DNA from: Ancrocorticia populi | Lineage (GTDB): Bacteria; Actinomycetota; Actinomycetes; Actinomycetales; Actinomycetaceae | Assembly (NCBI RefSeq): GCF_003123745.1 | Contig: NZ_QETB01000001.1 | Span: 310,001-374,000 of the forward strand | DNA: 64,000 bases | Direction: 5' to 3' | Part shown: piece after piece, positions 34,951-44,195 of the stretch | Numbering within the stretch: position 1 is the stretch's first letter | Layout: each line of letters starts with the position of its first letter | Position numbers and translations under genes: made by a program | Notes under the pieces: model-generated | The model's database searches: none | The model's input: only the letters and a program-made list of their open reading frames with translations | Told to the model about the DNA's origin: nothing

Positions 34951-35427
34951 ATGGACATTCGAGTGGGCACGGGCGTTGACGTGCATGGCTACAGTGATGA
35001 TCCTGATCGGACGCTCGCACTCGCGTGCCTGCAGTGGCCCGGGGAGCGGGGTCTTGACGGGCATTCAGACGCCGATGTGGCTACCCATGCGGCCTGTGAC
35101 GCCGTGCTGATCGCCAGCGGTGTGGGTGATCTGGGTACGGTGTTCGGCACGGATCGGCCAGAGTGGGCCGGAGCGTCTGGGGAGCAGCTGCTTGGTGAGG
35201 CCGCGAGGCTGACACGCGAGGCCGGCTGGAGCATCTCGAATATCTCCATCCAGATTATTGGCCAGCGCCCCCGGTTCCTTCCCCGTAAGGCAGAAGCCGA
35301 GGCAGCCATGTCCGCCGTGGTTGGCGCGCCAGTGGGCGTGAGTGCTACAACCACCGATCACCTCGGTTTCACGGGTCGAGGTGAGGGCTTGGCGGCGATC
35401 GCGACGGCGCTCGTCACCCGCGGTTAA
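34951..35427 (+). CDS. ispF: 2-C-methyl-D-erythritol 2,4-cyclodiphosphate synthase
   Basis: 158 aa, the normal size of this trimeric zinc enzyme. Zinc ligands Asp10 and His12 are in GVDVHGYSD, and the third is in [16 protein letters not shown]. The C-terminal signature [19 protein letters not shown] is complete apart from normal variation. It cyclises CDP-ME 2-phosphate with release of CMP in isoprenoid synthesis. It starts two bases after the ispD stop and is the last gene of the carD operon; a 31-bp periodic repeat follows. Confidence 0.92.
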   Translation: MDIRVGTGVDVHGYSDDPDRTLALACLQWPGERGLDGHSDADVATHAACDAVLIASGVGDLGTVFGTDRPEWAGASGEQLLGEAARLTREAGWSISNISIQIIGQRPRFLPRKAEAEAAMSAVVGAPVGVSATTTDHLGFTGRGEGLAAIATALVTRG

Positions 35428-35460
35428 CAACCCCTCCCAGAGACAAACCCTCCCCGGGAA

Positions 35461-35540
35461 TTGATGCACTCCCGGTTTTATTTCCCGAGATTTGACGCAG
35501 ACCCGGTGTGTTTTTTGGAGGGTTGACGCAATCTCGGGTT
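35461..35540. repeat. Three copies of the TTGACGCA...CYCGGG motif at an exact 31-bp period
   Basis: TTGATGCACTCCCGG starts at 35461, TTGACGCAGACCCGG at 35492, and TTGACGCAATCTCGGG at 35523. The spacing is exactly 31 bp each time; between the motifs the sequence is T-rich and diverged. The array fills the gap between the converging ispF and MFS genes, and its last copy overlaps the stop codon of the latter. The same motif recurs elsewhere in the window (see findings). Confidence 0.75.
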
Positions 35541-36897
35541 AAGGGGCGCGCTGGGGCTTCACCGGGATGAACGCCAACAGGCCAACCAACAGAACCAGCA
35601 CGATGCCGAGGATGCCGAAGTATGCGGCGTCTGCCCGCGAGGTCCCCATGACGTTCGCTGCAATGGTGATGCAGGTGGAGTACATGAATGGTGCAAGGAA
35701 GGACACTGCACGGCCAGTGGTGGCGTAGAGCCCGAAGAGTTCGCCCTCCTCGCCGTGGGGCGCGATTCGCGCTAGATAGGTTCGCGAGGCGGATTGGGTT
35801 GGCCCCACAAAGACACACAGAATCAGACCAAAGATCCAGAACATAGCTGTTGGCGTGAGCTGAATTGGCCCGAGATCGATCCCCGCATGCGCGAAGAAGA
35901 TGATGAAGGCAACAACCACCATGGTGGTCAGGGACAAAAGGATGACGGCCCGCGAACCGCTCCGATCATCTAGCCGCCCGAACACGATCGTGGCAATGCC
36001 TGCTACTACGTTGGCGGCGATGCCGAAGATGAGCACTTCGTCCGCCTCAAAGCCGAAGGCCGCGGCCGCCAGCACGCCACCAAAGGAGAAGACTCCGGCT
36101 AGCCCATCACGGTAGATAGCGGACGAAATGAGGAACCAGACAACGGATCGGTCCGTCCGCCAGAACTGGGCGATGGATCGGAATACCTGACGGTAGGCCT
36201 CGATAATCCCGTGCGTTTGGCTTCCAGAGGGTTCGCGATCTTTGCCCTTGATCATGAGGGGGAGGGCAGAGAGGAGGAACCACGCCGCGGAGATCACCAT
36301 GGAAACTCGGATGTTCGTTCCATCTTCGCTGGTAACACCAAACCAGCCAACGTCTGGCGCAATGAATCCAACGTAGAGGATTGCCAGCAGCACAATGCCG
36401 CCAACGTATCCCATACCCCATCCAAAGCCGGAGACACGGCCAACGGTCTCCTTCGTTGAGATGTCTGAGACGGTGGAGTTGTAAACCACCGATCCGGTTT
36501 CAAAGATGATGTTGCCGAGCGCAACCAAGATGAGGCCAAGCCACATGTAAGTTCCGCCCCCGTCCGGCTTAACGAAGAACAGGAAGGCCATGATCACAAC
36601 TACGCCCAGCGTTGCCCATGTCAGAGTGCTGTTTCGCCTACCTGTCCGGTCGGTCCACTGACCCAAGGCAGGAGCAATGATGGCAACAACGATACCCGCG
36701 GCCGCAAGTACCCACCCGAGGTAGGAGTTCGCGTCCGGCCCAAAGAGATCCTTGTTCGTCAAATAGGCGGCAAAGACGAAGGTGGTGACTACCGAGTTAA
36801 ACGCAGCAGATCCCCAGTCCCACATGGCCCATCGCCACACGGCAGGAGAGAGAAAGCCCTGCTTTTTGGGCTGATCGGTGGATGTGTCTGCACTCAT
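35539..36897 (-). CDS. MFS transporter, UMF1/Atg22-like
   Basis: About 452 aa from the ATG giving MSADTSTDQPKKQGF. Twelve membrane segments are expected. The N-terminal signature WRWAMWDWGSAAFNSVVTTFVFAAYL is typical of the UMF1 family related to yeast Atg22, a vacuolar amino-acid exporter. The MFS loop motif is visible as GQWTDRTGRRN between helices 2 and 3. The substrate is unknown; an efflux role is an inference from the family. It is divergent from cysS with about 50 bp between the starts. Confidence 0.8.
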   Translation of the reverse strand: MSADTSTDQPKKQGFLSPAVWRWAMWDWGSAAFNSVVTTFVFAAYLTNKDLFGPDANSYLGWVLAAAGIVVAIIAPALGQWTDRTGRRNSTLTWATLGVVVIMAFLFFVKPDGGGTYMWLGLILVALGNIIFETGSVVYNSTVSDISTKETVGRVSGFGWGMGYVGGIVLLAILYVGFIAPDVGWFGVTSEDGTNIRVSMVISAAWFLLSALPLMIKGKDREPSGSQTHGIIEAYRQVFRSIAQFWRTDRSVVWFLISSAIYRDGLAGVFSFGGVLAAAAFGFEADEVLIFGIAANVVAGIATIVFGRLDDRSGSRAVILLSLTTMVVVAFIIFFAHAGIDLGPIQLTPTAMFWIFGLILCVFVGPTQSASRTYLARIAPHGEEGELFGLYATTGRAVSFLAPFMYSTCITIAANVMGTSRADAAYFGILGIVLVLLVGLLAFIPVKPQRAP

Positions 36898-36949
36898 GAC
36901 CCACAGCTTAGCGGGTAATAATGCTGCGCCGGTCCTCAGGCGATAGGCT

Positions 36950-38383
36950 ATGACCGTGAGCCTCACGATTTATGATTCTGCCACTCGGACTCAACGAGAA
37001 TTCGTTCCCTTAACACCGGGGAAGGTTGGCGTGTACCTGTGTGGCGCCACGGTGCAAGGCGCACCACACATCGGGCATATCCGATCGGCGGTTGCATTCG
37101 ATGTCCTCGTACGGTGGCTGCGCCGCTCGGGCTATGAGGTCACGATGGTCCGCAACGTGACGGATATTGACGATAAGATCCTTGATAAGTCCGCCGATGC
37201 CGGCCAGCCGTGGTGGGCATGGGCCTACACGTATGAGCAGGAGTTCGCCAAGGCGTACCGTACGCTCGGCCTGATTCCGCCCACGTACGAACCTCGCGCC
37301 ACGGGCCACATTCCGCAGATGATCGAACTGATCCAAGAGATCATCGATGCTGGCCACGCCTATGTGGGCAACCCTGGCAACGTGTACTTTGACGTGACCT
37401 CGCTGGACGATTACGGCTCGCTCACCCACCAGAAGGTATCCAACATGGTGGTGGATGAGACGGATATGGAGGCGGATAAGCGTAGCCCCCACGATTTTGC
37501 TTTGTGGAAGGCTCCCAAGCCGGGCGAACCGGAGACGGCCGGATGGGATTCCCCATGGGGCAAGGGCCGCCCGGGCTGGCACATTGAGTGCTCCGCAATG
37601 TCCGGCCGATACCTCGGCGAAACCTTCGATATTCACGGCGGTGGCATCGATCTCCGCTTCCCGCATCATGAGAATGAGCAGGCACAATCCCATGCCGCCG
37701 GCCGCGGCTTCGCCCGCTACTGGATGCACAACGCATGGGTCACGATCGAGGGCGAGAAGATGAGTAAATCGCTCGGAAACTCCCTCACAGTAGAGAACAT
37801 CGTGAAGAACGTGGATCCCGTAGTTCTCCGCCTAGCGCTCGGAACGGTGCAGTACCGCTCCACGGTGGCCTATTCGCCCGAAACCCTAACTGAGGCCACG
37901 GCTGTATGGGAGCGCCTCTCAGGATTCGTGGATCGCGCAGTCGCCGCCACAGGGGAGGTGCCTGCGGAAGAAATAGCTGCCCTCACTTCGGCCGATCTGC
38001 CGGAGGCCTTCGTGGCGGCCATGGATGACGATCTCAACGTTTCCGCCGCGCTCGCGGTAATCCATGAGACCGTGACGGAGGGAAATAATGCCCTCGCCGC
38101 CCATGACGATATCGCCGCCGCAGATGCCCAGCGCAATGTCCGGGCGATGCTCGATGTTCTGGGCCTCGATCCACTGGCGGCTCCATGGCGCGGCACCGGC
38201 GGGTCAGACAAGACCCATGAGGCGCTCGACGCACTGGTCACCCACGTGTTGAATGACCGCGCCGCTGCAAGAGCAGACAAGGACTGGGCCCGTGCTGATG
38301 CGCTGCGCGATTCCCTCCAAGCGGCAGGAATTGCCGTGGAAGACTCCGCAGAAGGCGCACATTGGCATTTGGAGGCACGCTGA
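36950..38383 (+). CDS. cysS: Cysteinyl-tRNA synthetase
   Basis: 477 aa. The zinc-binding Cys31 is in [10 protein letters not shown], the HIGH signature is at residues 40-43 ([10 protein letters not shown]), and the KMSKS loop is at 270-274 ([11 protein letters not shown]). The histidine- and zinc-binding segment [14 protein letters not shown] is complete. It charges tRNA-Cys. MshC is a paralogue of CysS, but this protein has the full CysS length with its C-terminal DALR-type helical domain ([19 protein letters not shown]), so cysS is preferred. The stop overlaps the rlmB start by one base. Confidence 0.93.
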   Translation: MTVSLTIYDSATRTQREFVPLTPGKVGVYLCGATVQGAPHIGHIRSAVAFDVLVRWLRRSGYEVTMVRNVTDIDDKILDKSADAGQPWWAWAYTYEQEFAKAYRTLGLIPPTYEPRATGHIPQMIELIQEIIDAGHAYVGNPGNVYFDVTSLDDYGSLTHQKVSNMVVDETDMEADKRSPHDFALWKAPKPGEPETAGWDSPWGKGRPGWHIECSAMSGRYLGETFDIHGGGIDLRFPHHENEQAQSHAAGRGFARYWMHNAWVTIEGEKMSKSLGNSLTVENIVKNVDPVVLRLALGTVQYRSTVAYSPETLTEATAVWERLSGFVDRAVAATGEVPAEEIAALTSADLPEAFVAAMDDDLNVSAALAVIHETVTEGNNALAAHDDIAAADAQRNVRAMLDVLGLDPLAAPWRGTGGSDKTHEALDALVTHVLNDRAAARADKDWARADALRDSLQAAGIAVEDSAEGAHWHLEAR

Positions 38384-39354
38384 TGGCTGACAATCACACG
38401 AGCCGCCCCAAGGGGAAAAAGGGGCCGTCAAAGGGTTCGGGCGGCAAGAATAGGCGCCGCCTCGAGGGTAAGGGCCCTACACCTAAGGCCGAGGACCGTA
38501 CATACCACCCCGCTTACAAGAAGAAGCAGGAAGCGGATGCGGCAAGGCGCAAGGCAGAAGCCCGCGCCACCAGCCGCGCGCTTCGTCCGGGCCTCCAACT
38601 CCCCGAAGGCCACGAACTCATCGCTGGCCGAAACCCAGTAATTGAGGCAGTCCGCTCGGGAATCCCGCTGACCCGAGTGTTCATGATCGGGTCGGCAGTA
38701 TCCGATGAACGCGTAGGCGAGGTAGTCCGCACGGCAACCGCGCTGGGCGCCCCACTCCTTGAGGTCTCTCGCTCGGAGCTAGACCGGATGACGGATGACG
38801 CCGTCCATCAAGGCGTCGCCATCGAAGTGCCGCCTCATGAGTACGCCACGATCGACGATCTCATCGTCCGAGGCAATCAGAAGGAAGCCCCTGGCCTGAT
38901 CGTCGCGCTCGATTCGGTGACGGACCCTCATAATCTTGGCGCCGTCATGCGTTCGGCCAGCGCCTTTTCCGCGGACGGCATCCTCATCCCCGAACGCCGC
39001 TCGGCCGGTGTGAATGTGACGGCGTGGAAGGTGTCCGCTGGCGCGGCGGCCCGCGTCCCGGTTGCACGCGAGACAAATCTTGTCCGCTCCCTCCAGCATC
39101 TGAAGAAGGCCGGCTATTTCGTGGTGGGCCTAGATGGCGGAGGCGACACGGAAATCGGTAACCTAACTGTCGCGGATATGCCGCTGGTGCTGGTCACCGG
39201 ATCGGAAGGTAAGGGCCTGGCCCGCCTCACACGCGAAACCTGTGACGTAGTTGCCTCCATACCCATCGCCCGTGATCTCGAATCGCTGAATGCGGCGGTT
39301 GCCACGGGGATCGCGCTCTACCAGATCGATATGCTGCGTAAGGCAGCGGAATAG
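38383..39354 (+). CDS. rlmB: 23S rRNA (guanosine-2'-O-)-methyltransferase, RlmB/TrmH family
   Basis: 323 aa from the ATG at 38383, which overlaps the cysS stop (TGATG). An 80-residue lysine/arginine-rich N-terminal extension, common in actinobacterial RlmB, precedes the substrate-binding domain (GRNPVIEAVRSGI). The SPOUT domain carries the knot motifs ALDSVTDPHNLGAVMRSA, LVTGSEGKGLARL and IPIARDLESLNAAVATGIAL. It methylates ribosomal RNA using SAM. The cysS-rlmB pair is a standard actinobacterial arrangement. Confidence 0.9.
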   Translation: MADNHTSRPKGKKGPSKGSGGKNRRRLEGKGPTPKAEDRTYHPAYKKKQEADAARRKAEARATSRALRPGLQLPEGHELIAGRNPVIEAVRSGIPLTRVFMIGSAVSDERVGEVVRTATALGAPLLEVSRSELDRMTDDAVHQGVAIEVPPHEYATIDDLIVRGNQKEAPGLIVALDSVTDPHNLGAVMRSASAFSADGILIPERRSAGVNVTAWKVSAGAAARVPVARETNLVRSLQHLKKAGYFVVGLDGGGDTEIGNLTVADMPLVLVTGSEGKGLARLTRETCDVVASIPIARDLESLNAAVATGIALYQIDMLRKAAE

Positions 39355-39362
39355 GAAACATC

Positions 39363-40676
39363 ATGGCTTCATGGCGTCCAGTCCGCGGCGAGATCATTCG
39401 CTTCGATCACACGCTTGCCAGCGTGGAGAGCATCGAGAAGTTCTTCGCCGATAACCGGATCATCGCCCGTGGCATTGACGCGGGGGATACCTATGAAGTC
39501 GAGTTGGCCGTGACGGGCCGGCGCCGTCGTGTGGCCACGCTGGACGAAGCTGGCGAGGTGGTGGTTCCCGGCCCATCGGTTCCCGATCTCGTGGAGTTGA
39601 TGGATAAGACCCTGCGCAAGGTACAGATAGATATCGCCGGGGAAGTGGCCTGGGGCAACATTGATCTGGGTGAAGTGGACGTGTCTTGGGACCTCTCAAC
39701 TCCCAGCCCCGAGCCCGAATCAGCGGATACTCCACCCACTGCTCTCCCTGCCGAAACCGAGCTGGCTCCTGGCGCGGACGAAGAAGGGGTTGAAGGTGCC
39801 TTCCCCGATCTGCCCGAGGGCCCGATGCTCCTTCTCTCGGACCTTTCCTTCGCCGAACTCCCCAGATACGCCGCAGCAGTGGGCACTCCAATCGCGGCGT
39901 TCGAATCTGGAGAGACCAAGGCGGTGCTTGCCGATTCGCGCATCCCGGGCCGCGGAGCGCTGGATTCGCCCAAGTTCGTCATCTTGCTGTCCACCGATCC
40001 CAGTGGCTTAGAATCCCCGGTGCTGGTAATTCGTCAGGACAATCAGAGGTTCGTCTGGGAGTGGGACTATTCCTTCACCGATATGCCGTGGGTTGGTGGC
40101 AATGAGATCGCAACGAATTTCGCCCACCAGCAACTGGGCGCGGGCGCGTTCGTTCTCCGCTTCGCGCAGGATCTCCACGATGTGGATGAAGCGGCCGTGC
40201 GCGCCGCGCTCACCGGTAACGCCGAGGAAGCGCCGCGTGCTCTGATCCGCGCAATCTCCCTGCCCGAAGAGGTGGCCGATTGCTTGGAGGGCCTGCTAGA
40301 TGCCCGCCTTGTCCCCGGTTCCGTTGTATTCGAGCCGAAGCCGTTTTCCGAGCGCTTCCAGACCTCGGTTGCCTACGAAGTGTCCGGCAAGGGCCGCGCC
40401 ACCCCAGAGTTCTGGAGTGTGTTCCGCAAGCTCTACCTGGATCATCCCCACATCATGGAGATCGTCGCTTCCGTCCAGGCTGGCGCCGGATCGGTGGCCG
40501 TTGCCGCAGCCGTGAAGAATTGGTCTAAGCCGCGCGGGAAGATCCTCGCTGGAATTGGCGGGGCCCTCATTCTGGACGCTGGTACGCGTATCTTCACTAC
40601 CCTGTGGGTCCAAGCCGCCCTAGAGTACGAAGGCTTGCGGCCCCGAAACCCGCTTTCTGCCGATACGGCCGAGTAG
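39363..40676 (+). CDS. Unrecognised 437-aa protein downstream of rlmB
   Basis: The protein starts 9 bp after rlmB and is probably in its operon. A first segment (about 1-115) is mixed alpha/beta, with a basic RRRR stretch. Then comes an acidic, proline-rich linker of about 45 residues (PSPEPESADTPPTALPAETE). A second domain (about 160-395) contains FVWEWDYSFTDMPW. The C-terminal end has a glycine/alanine-rich hydrophobic stretch (KILAGIGGALILDAGTRIF) that may be membrane-associated. No signal peptide is seen. I do not recognise the family. The codon use is like its core neighbours, so it is a real gene. Confidence 0.75.
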   Translation: MASWRPVRGEIIRFDHTLASVESIEKFFADNRIIARGIDAGDTYEVELAVTGRRRRVATLDEAGEVVVPGPSVPDLVELMDKTLRKVQIDIAGEVAWGNIDLGEVDVSWDLSTPSPEPESADTPPTALPAETELAPGADEEGVEGAFPDLPEGPMLLLSDLSFAELPRYAAAVGTPIAAFESGETKAVLADSRIPGRGALDSPKFVILLSTDPSGLESPVLVIRQDNQRFVWEWDYSFTDMPWVGGNEIATNFAHQQLGAGAFVLRFAQDLHDVDEAAVRAALTGNAEEAPRALIRAISLPEEVADCLEGLLDARLVPGSVVFEPKPFSERFQTSVAYEVSGKGRATPEFWSVFRKLYLDHPHIMEIVASVQAGAGSVAVAAAVKNWSKPRGKILAGIGGALILDAGTRIFTTLWVQAALEYEGLRPRNPLSADTAE

Positions 40677-40934
40677 TTTTTAACGACGACGGATTCGTCA
40701 CTCTCCCCACACTCAGCCTTGATAGAGAGCTAGCCGCTGATCGGCAATAACTGGCTGCGGCAAGGGAAAAGTGGTTGCGGCGGTAGTTCGTCGTCGTCGG
40801 AAAATAACCGAATGCTGGACCAGTAGCGTCCACGTAGTGAACCTAGAGCGTAAACAATGTCGCCCAATTCCTAGGATAGGCCGGGCGCTCGGCGGACCGG
40901 GTGACCAAGGCATACACCGGGAGGCACTTCGGTC
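40677..40934. repeat. Gene-free stretch holding an inverted pair of the GACGACGACG motif
   Basis: TTTTTAACGACGACGG at 40678 and TCGTCGTCGTCGGAAAATAA at 40787 are inverted copies of the recurring A-tract/CGTCGTCGTC motif. Nothing else is evident apart from the promoter region that must serve the uracil-permease-like gene at 40935. Confidence 0.5.
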
Positions 40935-42380
40935 ATGGCATGGAAACTACACGGAGACGGAAAGCATATCGCACCGGGGGAGGTTGTCCAACCGGACGAA
41001 CGCCTCGCGTGGCCCGCAACAATTGGCATCGGAGCGCAGCATGTGGTTGCAATGTTTGGCGCCACGTTCCTGGTGCCGCTGCTGACGGGATTCAATCCCT
41101 CCACCACACTGTTTTTTACGGGTATCGGAACGCTGCTATTTATTGGGATCACCTCCGGCCGGCTACCCAGCTACCTCGGATCGTCCTTCGCACTGATCGC
41201 ACCAATCGGTGCCGTGACCGGATACACGATGGATTCCGGTGTGCCGATCGATTCGCACAAGATGTCCTTGGCTCAGGGCGGCATCGTTTCCGCCGGACTT
41301 GCGCTGGCGATCGTGGGCGTGATCGTTCATTTCGCCGGATCGAAGTGGATCGATAAACTCATGCCACCGGTGGTGACTGGAACGATCGTGGCGCTCATCG
41401 GCTTCAACCTAGCGCCGGCCGCGTGGAATAACGTCAAGGCGGCACCGGTCACGGCCATTGCTACCATCGCGGGAGTACTGCTGGTGACCGTCCTATTCAA
41501 GGGAATTATCGGGCGGCTTTCCATTCTGTTCGGTGTGCTCTTTGGTTACGGCGTGGCAGTTGTGCGCGGCGAAGTTGATTTTAGTGCGATCTCGAACGCT
41601 GGCTGGGTTGGCGTTCCTGAATTCCACGGCCTCGCCTTCGATCCCACGCTGCTGGGCCTGTTCATCCCCGTGGTGCTGGTTCTGATTGCGGAGAACGTGG
41701 GGCACGTGAAGTCTGTTTCAGCCATGACGGGGCGTGAACTCGATGATCTCACCGGGCGGGCACTCTTCGCCGATGGCCTCTCCACGATGTTCGCTGGAAG
41801 CGGCGGCGGTTCGGGTACCACCACCTACGCTGAGAACATCGGCGTGATGGCGGCAACCAAGGTGTACTCCACCGCGGCCTATATCGTTGCGGCCATCTGT
41901 GCGCTCGGCCTATCCATGTTCCCGAAGTTCGGCCAGATCATCGCCACCATTCCCCCGGGAGTTTTGGGCGGTGCGGCAACTATCCTGTACGGCATGATCG
42001 GCATGCTAGGGGTGCGCATCTGGGTACAGAACCGCGTGGACTTCTCCGATCCGGTTAACCTCAACACGGCAGCCATTGCCATGGTAATCGCTATTGCGAA
42101 CTACACCTGGCACTGGGGCGACATGGTGTTCGAGGGCATCGCGCTCGGCTCTTTTGGCGCCATCATCCTGTACCACTTCATGCGCACAGTATCGCGGTGG
42201 CGTGGTACCTCGCTCGAATCGGCATCGCCGGCCTCTGCGCCCGCGGGTACCGAAATCGAAGAGCATTCCCTTTCCCGTGAGCACACCTACGGCTGGTGGA
42301 AGCGCGTTGGGCGCAAACTCAACGGAACTGATAGCGAGCCGACGGCGGAAGCGCCTGCAGAAGGCACGCCAACCAAGTAG
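40935..42380 (+). CDS. NCS2-family uracil/xanthine permease (UraA-like)
   Basis: 481 aa with about 14 membrane segments. Family motifs include GIGAQHVVAMFGATFLVP near the start and LVLIAENVGHVKSVSAMTG, the QNxG-type site (here AENVGH, the UraA/PyrP form) that binds the pyrimidine. The GGSGTTTYAENIGVMA segment is also typical of uracil carriers. It probably imports uracil with protons. The C-terminal 40 residues are hydrophilic. The ATG lies next to a GGAGG-like site (gggaggcactt). A hairpin terminator follows. Confidence 0.87.
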   Translation: MAWKLHGDGKHIAPGEVVQPDERLAWPATIGIGAQHVVAMFGATFLVPLLTGFNPSTTLFFTGIGTLLFIGITSGRLPSYLGSSFALIAPIGAVTGYTMDSGVPIDSHKMSLAQGGIVSAGLALAIVGVIVHFAGSKWIDKLMPPVVTGTIVALIGFNLAPAAWNNVKAAPVTAIATIAGVLLVTVLFKGIIGRLSILFGVLFGYGVAVVRGEVDFSAISNAGWVGVPEFHGLAFDPTLLGLFIPVVLVLIAENVGHVKSVSAMTGRELDDLTGRALFADGLSTMFAGSGGGSGTTTYAENIGVMAATKVYSTAAYIVAAICALGLSMFPKFGQIIATIPPGVLGGAATILYGMIGMLGVRIWVQNRVDFSDPVNLNTAAIAMVIAIANYTWHWGDMVFEGIALGSFGAIILYHFMRTVSRWRGTSLESASPASAPAGTEIEEHSLSREHTYGWWKRVGRKLNGTDSEPTAEAPAEGTPTK

Positions 42381-42411
42381 GGCTCAATCTTCGAAATCTT
42401 CATATAGACCA

Positions 42412-42443
42412 GCTGCCCCCTTGCCTGACGGTGAGGGGGCAGC
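42412..42443 (+). terminator. Hairpin terminator of the uraA-like gene
   Basis: GCTGCCCCCT (42412-42421) pairs with AGGGGGCAGC (42434-42443), loop of 12 nt. No T-run follows. Confidence 0.6.
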
Positions 42444-42515
42444 ACTGTGTGGATGTGGTTTGACCGACACATTCCATGAACAATGAAAGAAGCGTGGCCC
42501 TAGAGGAGGCAGCCG

Positions 42516-43118
42516 TTAATTATCCGCGGCCTCTTCAAGCGGCGTGCACTCAGGAACGTTCTCGAGCTTGCCCTCAGGGTATTCCTTCGCGACCTGCTTT
42601 GTGGTCAGGCGCCCGTCCCAGTCTGCTCCGATCACAACGTCGAGTGTTTCGGTTGTCTGATCCGGACTGAACTGGATCACGGCATCAGGAATGAACTGAG
42701 CGAGTGTGTAGGCCGCCTCAACGCCAGCGGAACCTGTACGGATTCGGGCAGGTTCTTGTAGAGACTCCCCGCCCCAGTTATCGGTGTTACTCACAACGAT
42801 GTCGAGCTTCTCGAGGGAGCCAGCCACCTCGCCAGCGAGGCCTGTACGAGTAGTTGAGTTATAGATGTTCACGTTGATCTTGGCAAGGTCAACTGGGTCC
42901 GTGGCGCCTTCCGGGAGGCACGGAGTGATGATTTCGTTGGGATCCGGGGCTTCGGAAAAGTCGCGCTTGAATGGGAAGGGAATGACTCCGGACCAAACAA
43001 GCATCGCGAGCAGCAACAACACCGCCATTATCGCCGAAACGGTCCCAAACACAACCGTTTGCCGTTGCTGAATACGCCGGCGATATTCCTCGCGTGCTGT
43101 TACGTTGCCATTACTCAC
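42516..43118 (-). CDS. LytR_C-domain membrane protein
   Basis: About 200 aa from the GTG at 43118 (VSNGNVTAREEYRRRIQQRQ). The upstream open frame to 43361 runs through the SRP RNA gene and is not coding. There is one membrane helix (VVFGTVSAIMAVLLLLAMLVW). The extracellular part has the LytR C-terminal fold (INVNIYNSTTRTGLAGEVAG, then VEAAYTLAQFIPDAVIQFSP). Such proteins accompany cell-wall polymer attachment by LytR-CpsA-Psr enzymes in actinobacteria, but this one has no LCP catalytic domain. Role inferred only from the domain. Confidence 0.8.
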   Translation of the reverse strand: MSNGNVTAREEYRRRIQQRQTVVFGTVSAIMAVLLLLAMLVWSGVIPFPFKRDFSEAPDPNEIITPCLPEGATDPVDLAKINVNIYNSTTRTGLAGEVAGSLEKLDIVVSNTDNWGGESLQEPARIRTGSAGVEAAYTLAQFIPDAVIQFSPDQTTETLDVVIGADWDGRLTTKQVAKEYPEGKLENVPECTPLEEAADN

Positions 43119-43180
43119 AGGATAAACCGTAGCCGAGAGCGAGCAATTCTGCATGGCCCGTGCCAAAATCGCTGCCAATA

Positions 43181-43272
43181 AGGGACTCCCCACGCACCCG
43201 CCAGAGCTCTCATACCCTTGCTGCCTTCCGGCCCTGGGGGAGTTTTGAAAGATGGCGCCACGTGGGGAGCCG
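43181..43272 (-). ncRNA. ffs: Signal recognition particle RNA (4.5S)
   Basis: On the minus strand the conserved apical loop is present as GGGCCGGAAGGCAGCAAGGG, the Ffh M-domain binding site with its GGAA tetraloop and symmetric internal loop. The ends pair as CTCCCCACG (5') with CGTGGGGAG (3'), and the total is about 92 nt, the small bacterial SRP RNA. It binds Ffh to target membrane proteins. Exact ends are approximate. It is transcribed toward the LytR_C gene, which starts 63 bp downstream. Confidence 0.9.
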
Positions 43273-43389
43273 AGTGCTAGTCTACGGCACGCTGGGACAG
43301 ATTCGCCAACTCGTGGATTTCTGTGCCGGGTACTGTCCGCTATTCGCGCATCGTGTGGCAATGCGAGAGACGATCATTAGGGTGGATGT

Positions 43390-43950
43390 ATGGCAGTACA
43401 AGGAATGGGAACGGCCCAGTGGGTCAAAGCACTAGATAATTTGGACTTGCTGGCTGAGCCAGTGGCGGCGGCACTCTCCACAATGAGTGAGGTGGCGCCA
43501 GAGCTGGCTAATCAGGCAGTTGTTGCCGCAATCGATCCGGAATTCGCGGATACACAGGCCATGACCAATCACTACCAGATGGATCTCTCGCTCTCCTGTA
43601 ACTGCGTGCTGGTAGCTGGCAAGCGGGCAGGCGAGGAACGAATTGCGGCGGCGGTTGTTCGTGCCACCACGCATGCCGATGTCAACCACGCCATCAAGAA
43701 GCTGCTCGATGTTCGGAAAGCCTCGTTCTGGCCACAGGATCGGGCAGTGGAGGCCTCCGGTATGGAATACGGTGGCATTACCCCGGTTGGCGTGCCTGAT
43801 GATTGGCACCTGTACCTTGATAGCCGTGTGTCCGAAGGCTTCTGTGTGATCGGTTCGGGGCTTCGCAGCTCGAAGCTTGCAGTGCCCGGCGCGCTCCTCG
43901 CGGCGCTCCCAGGCGCTGAGGTTGTGGAGGGCTTGGCTACCGAAATCTAA
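43390..43950 (+). CDS. YbaK/EbsC-domain protein, probable aminoacyl-tRNA deacylase
   Basis: 186 aa. The C-terminal region has the YbaK pattern: catalytic-lysine segment NHAIKKLLDVRKASFWP, then GMEYGGITPVGVPDDWHLYL and FCVIGSGLRSSKLAVPGALL. Members remove wrongly attached amino acids from tRNA (Cys-tRNA-Pro, Ala-tRNA-Pro). The N-terminal 60 residues are a less conserved helical extension. It is divergent from ffs and precedes tRNA-Ser. Confidence 0.82.
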   Translation: MAVQGMGTAQWVKALDNLDLLAEPVAAALSTMSEVAPELANQAVVAAIDPEFADTQAMTNHYQMDLSLSCNCVLVAGKRAGEERIAAAVVRATTHADVNHAIKKLLDVRKASFWPQDRAVEASGMEYGGITPVGVPDDWHLYLDSRVSEGFCVIGSGLRSSKLAVPGALLAALPGAEVVEGLATEI

Positions 43951-44026
43951 CGTGCTGGGCGTCTCACCCGGAGAATTCGCGAACCCATTAGGGCATCGGT
44001 TAAGCTAGGTGGGCGCGTTAGCGCAA

Positions 44027-44114
44027 GGAGGATTCGCCTAGTGGCCTATGGCGCACGCTTGGAAAGCGTGTTGGGTGCAAGCCCTCGGGGGTTCGAATCC
44101 CCCATCCTCCGCCA
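44027..44114 (+). tRNA. tRNA-Ser (anticodon GGA)
   Basis: GGAGGAT pairs with ATCCTCC in the acceptor stem. The anticodon loop is CTTGGAAAG with GGA, a long class II variable arm follows, the T-loop is GTTCGAATC, and an encoded CCA ends at 44114. A terminator hairpin follows directly. Confidence 0.95.
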
Positions 44115-44117
44115 TCT

Positions 44118-44147
44118 CCCCGTAACCCTTGTGGTTGCGGGGTTTTT
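44118..44147 (+). terminator. Terminator of tRNA-Ser
   Basis: CCCCGTAACC (44118-44127) pairs with GGTTGCGGGG (44133-44142), one G-T pair, followed by TTTTT. Confidence 0.85.
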
Positions 44148-44195
44148 CATTTTCGCCGCGCTTCAAGCGTTTTCCGCCCGCGACGGAGTGTTAAG

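Noticed and set aside
35461-35540. CRISPR-like array because of the regular 31-bp spacing
   Set aside because: Only a short core of about 16 bp is conserved, copies are few and degenerate, and no cas gene is present in the window.
43119-43361. N-terminal extension of the LytR_C protein
   Set aside because: It would be translated from the SRP RNA gene; the GTG at 43118 gives a normal membrane-protein start.
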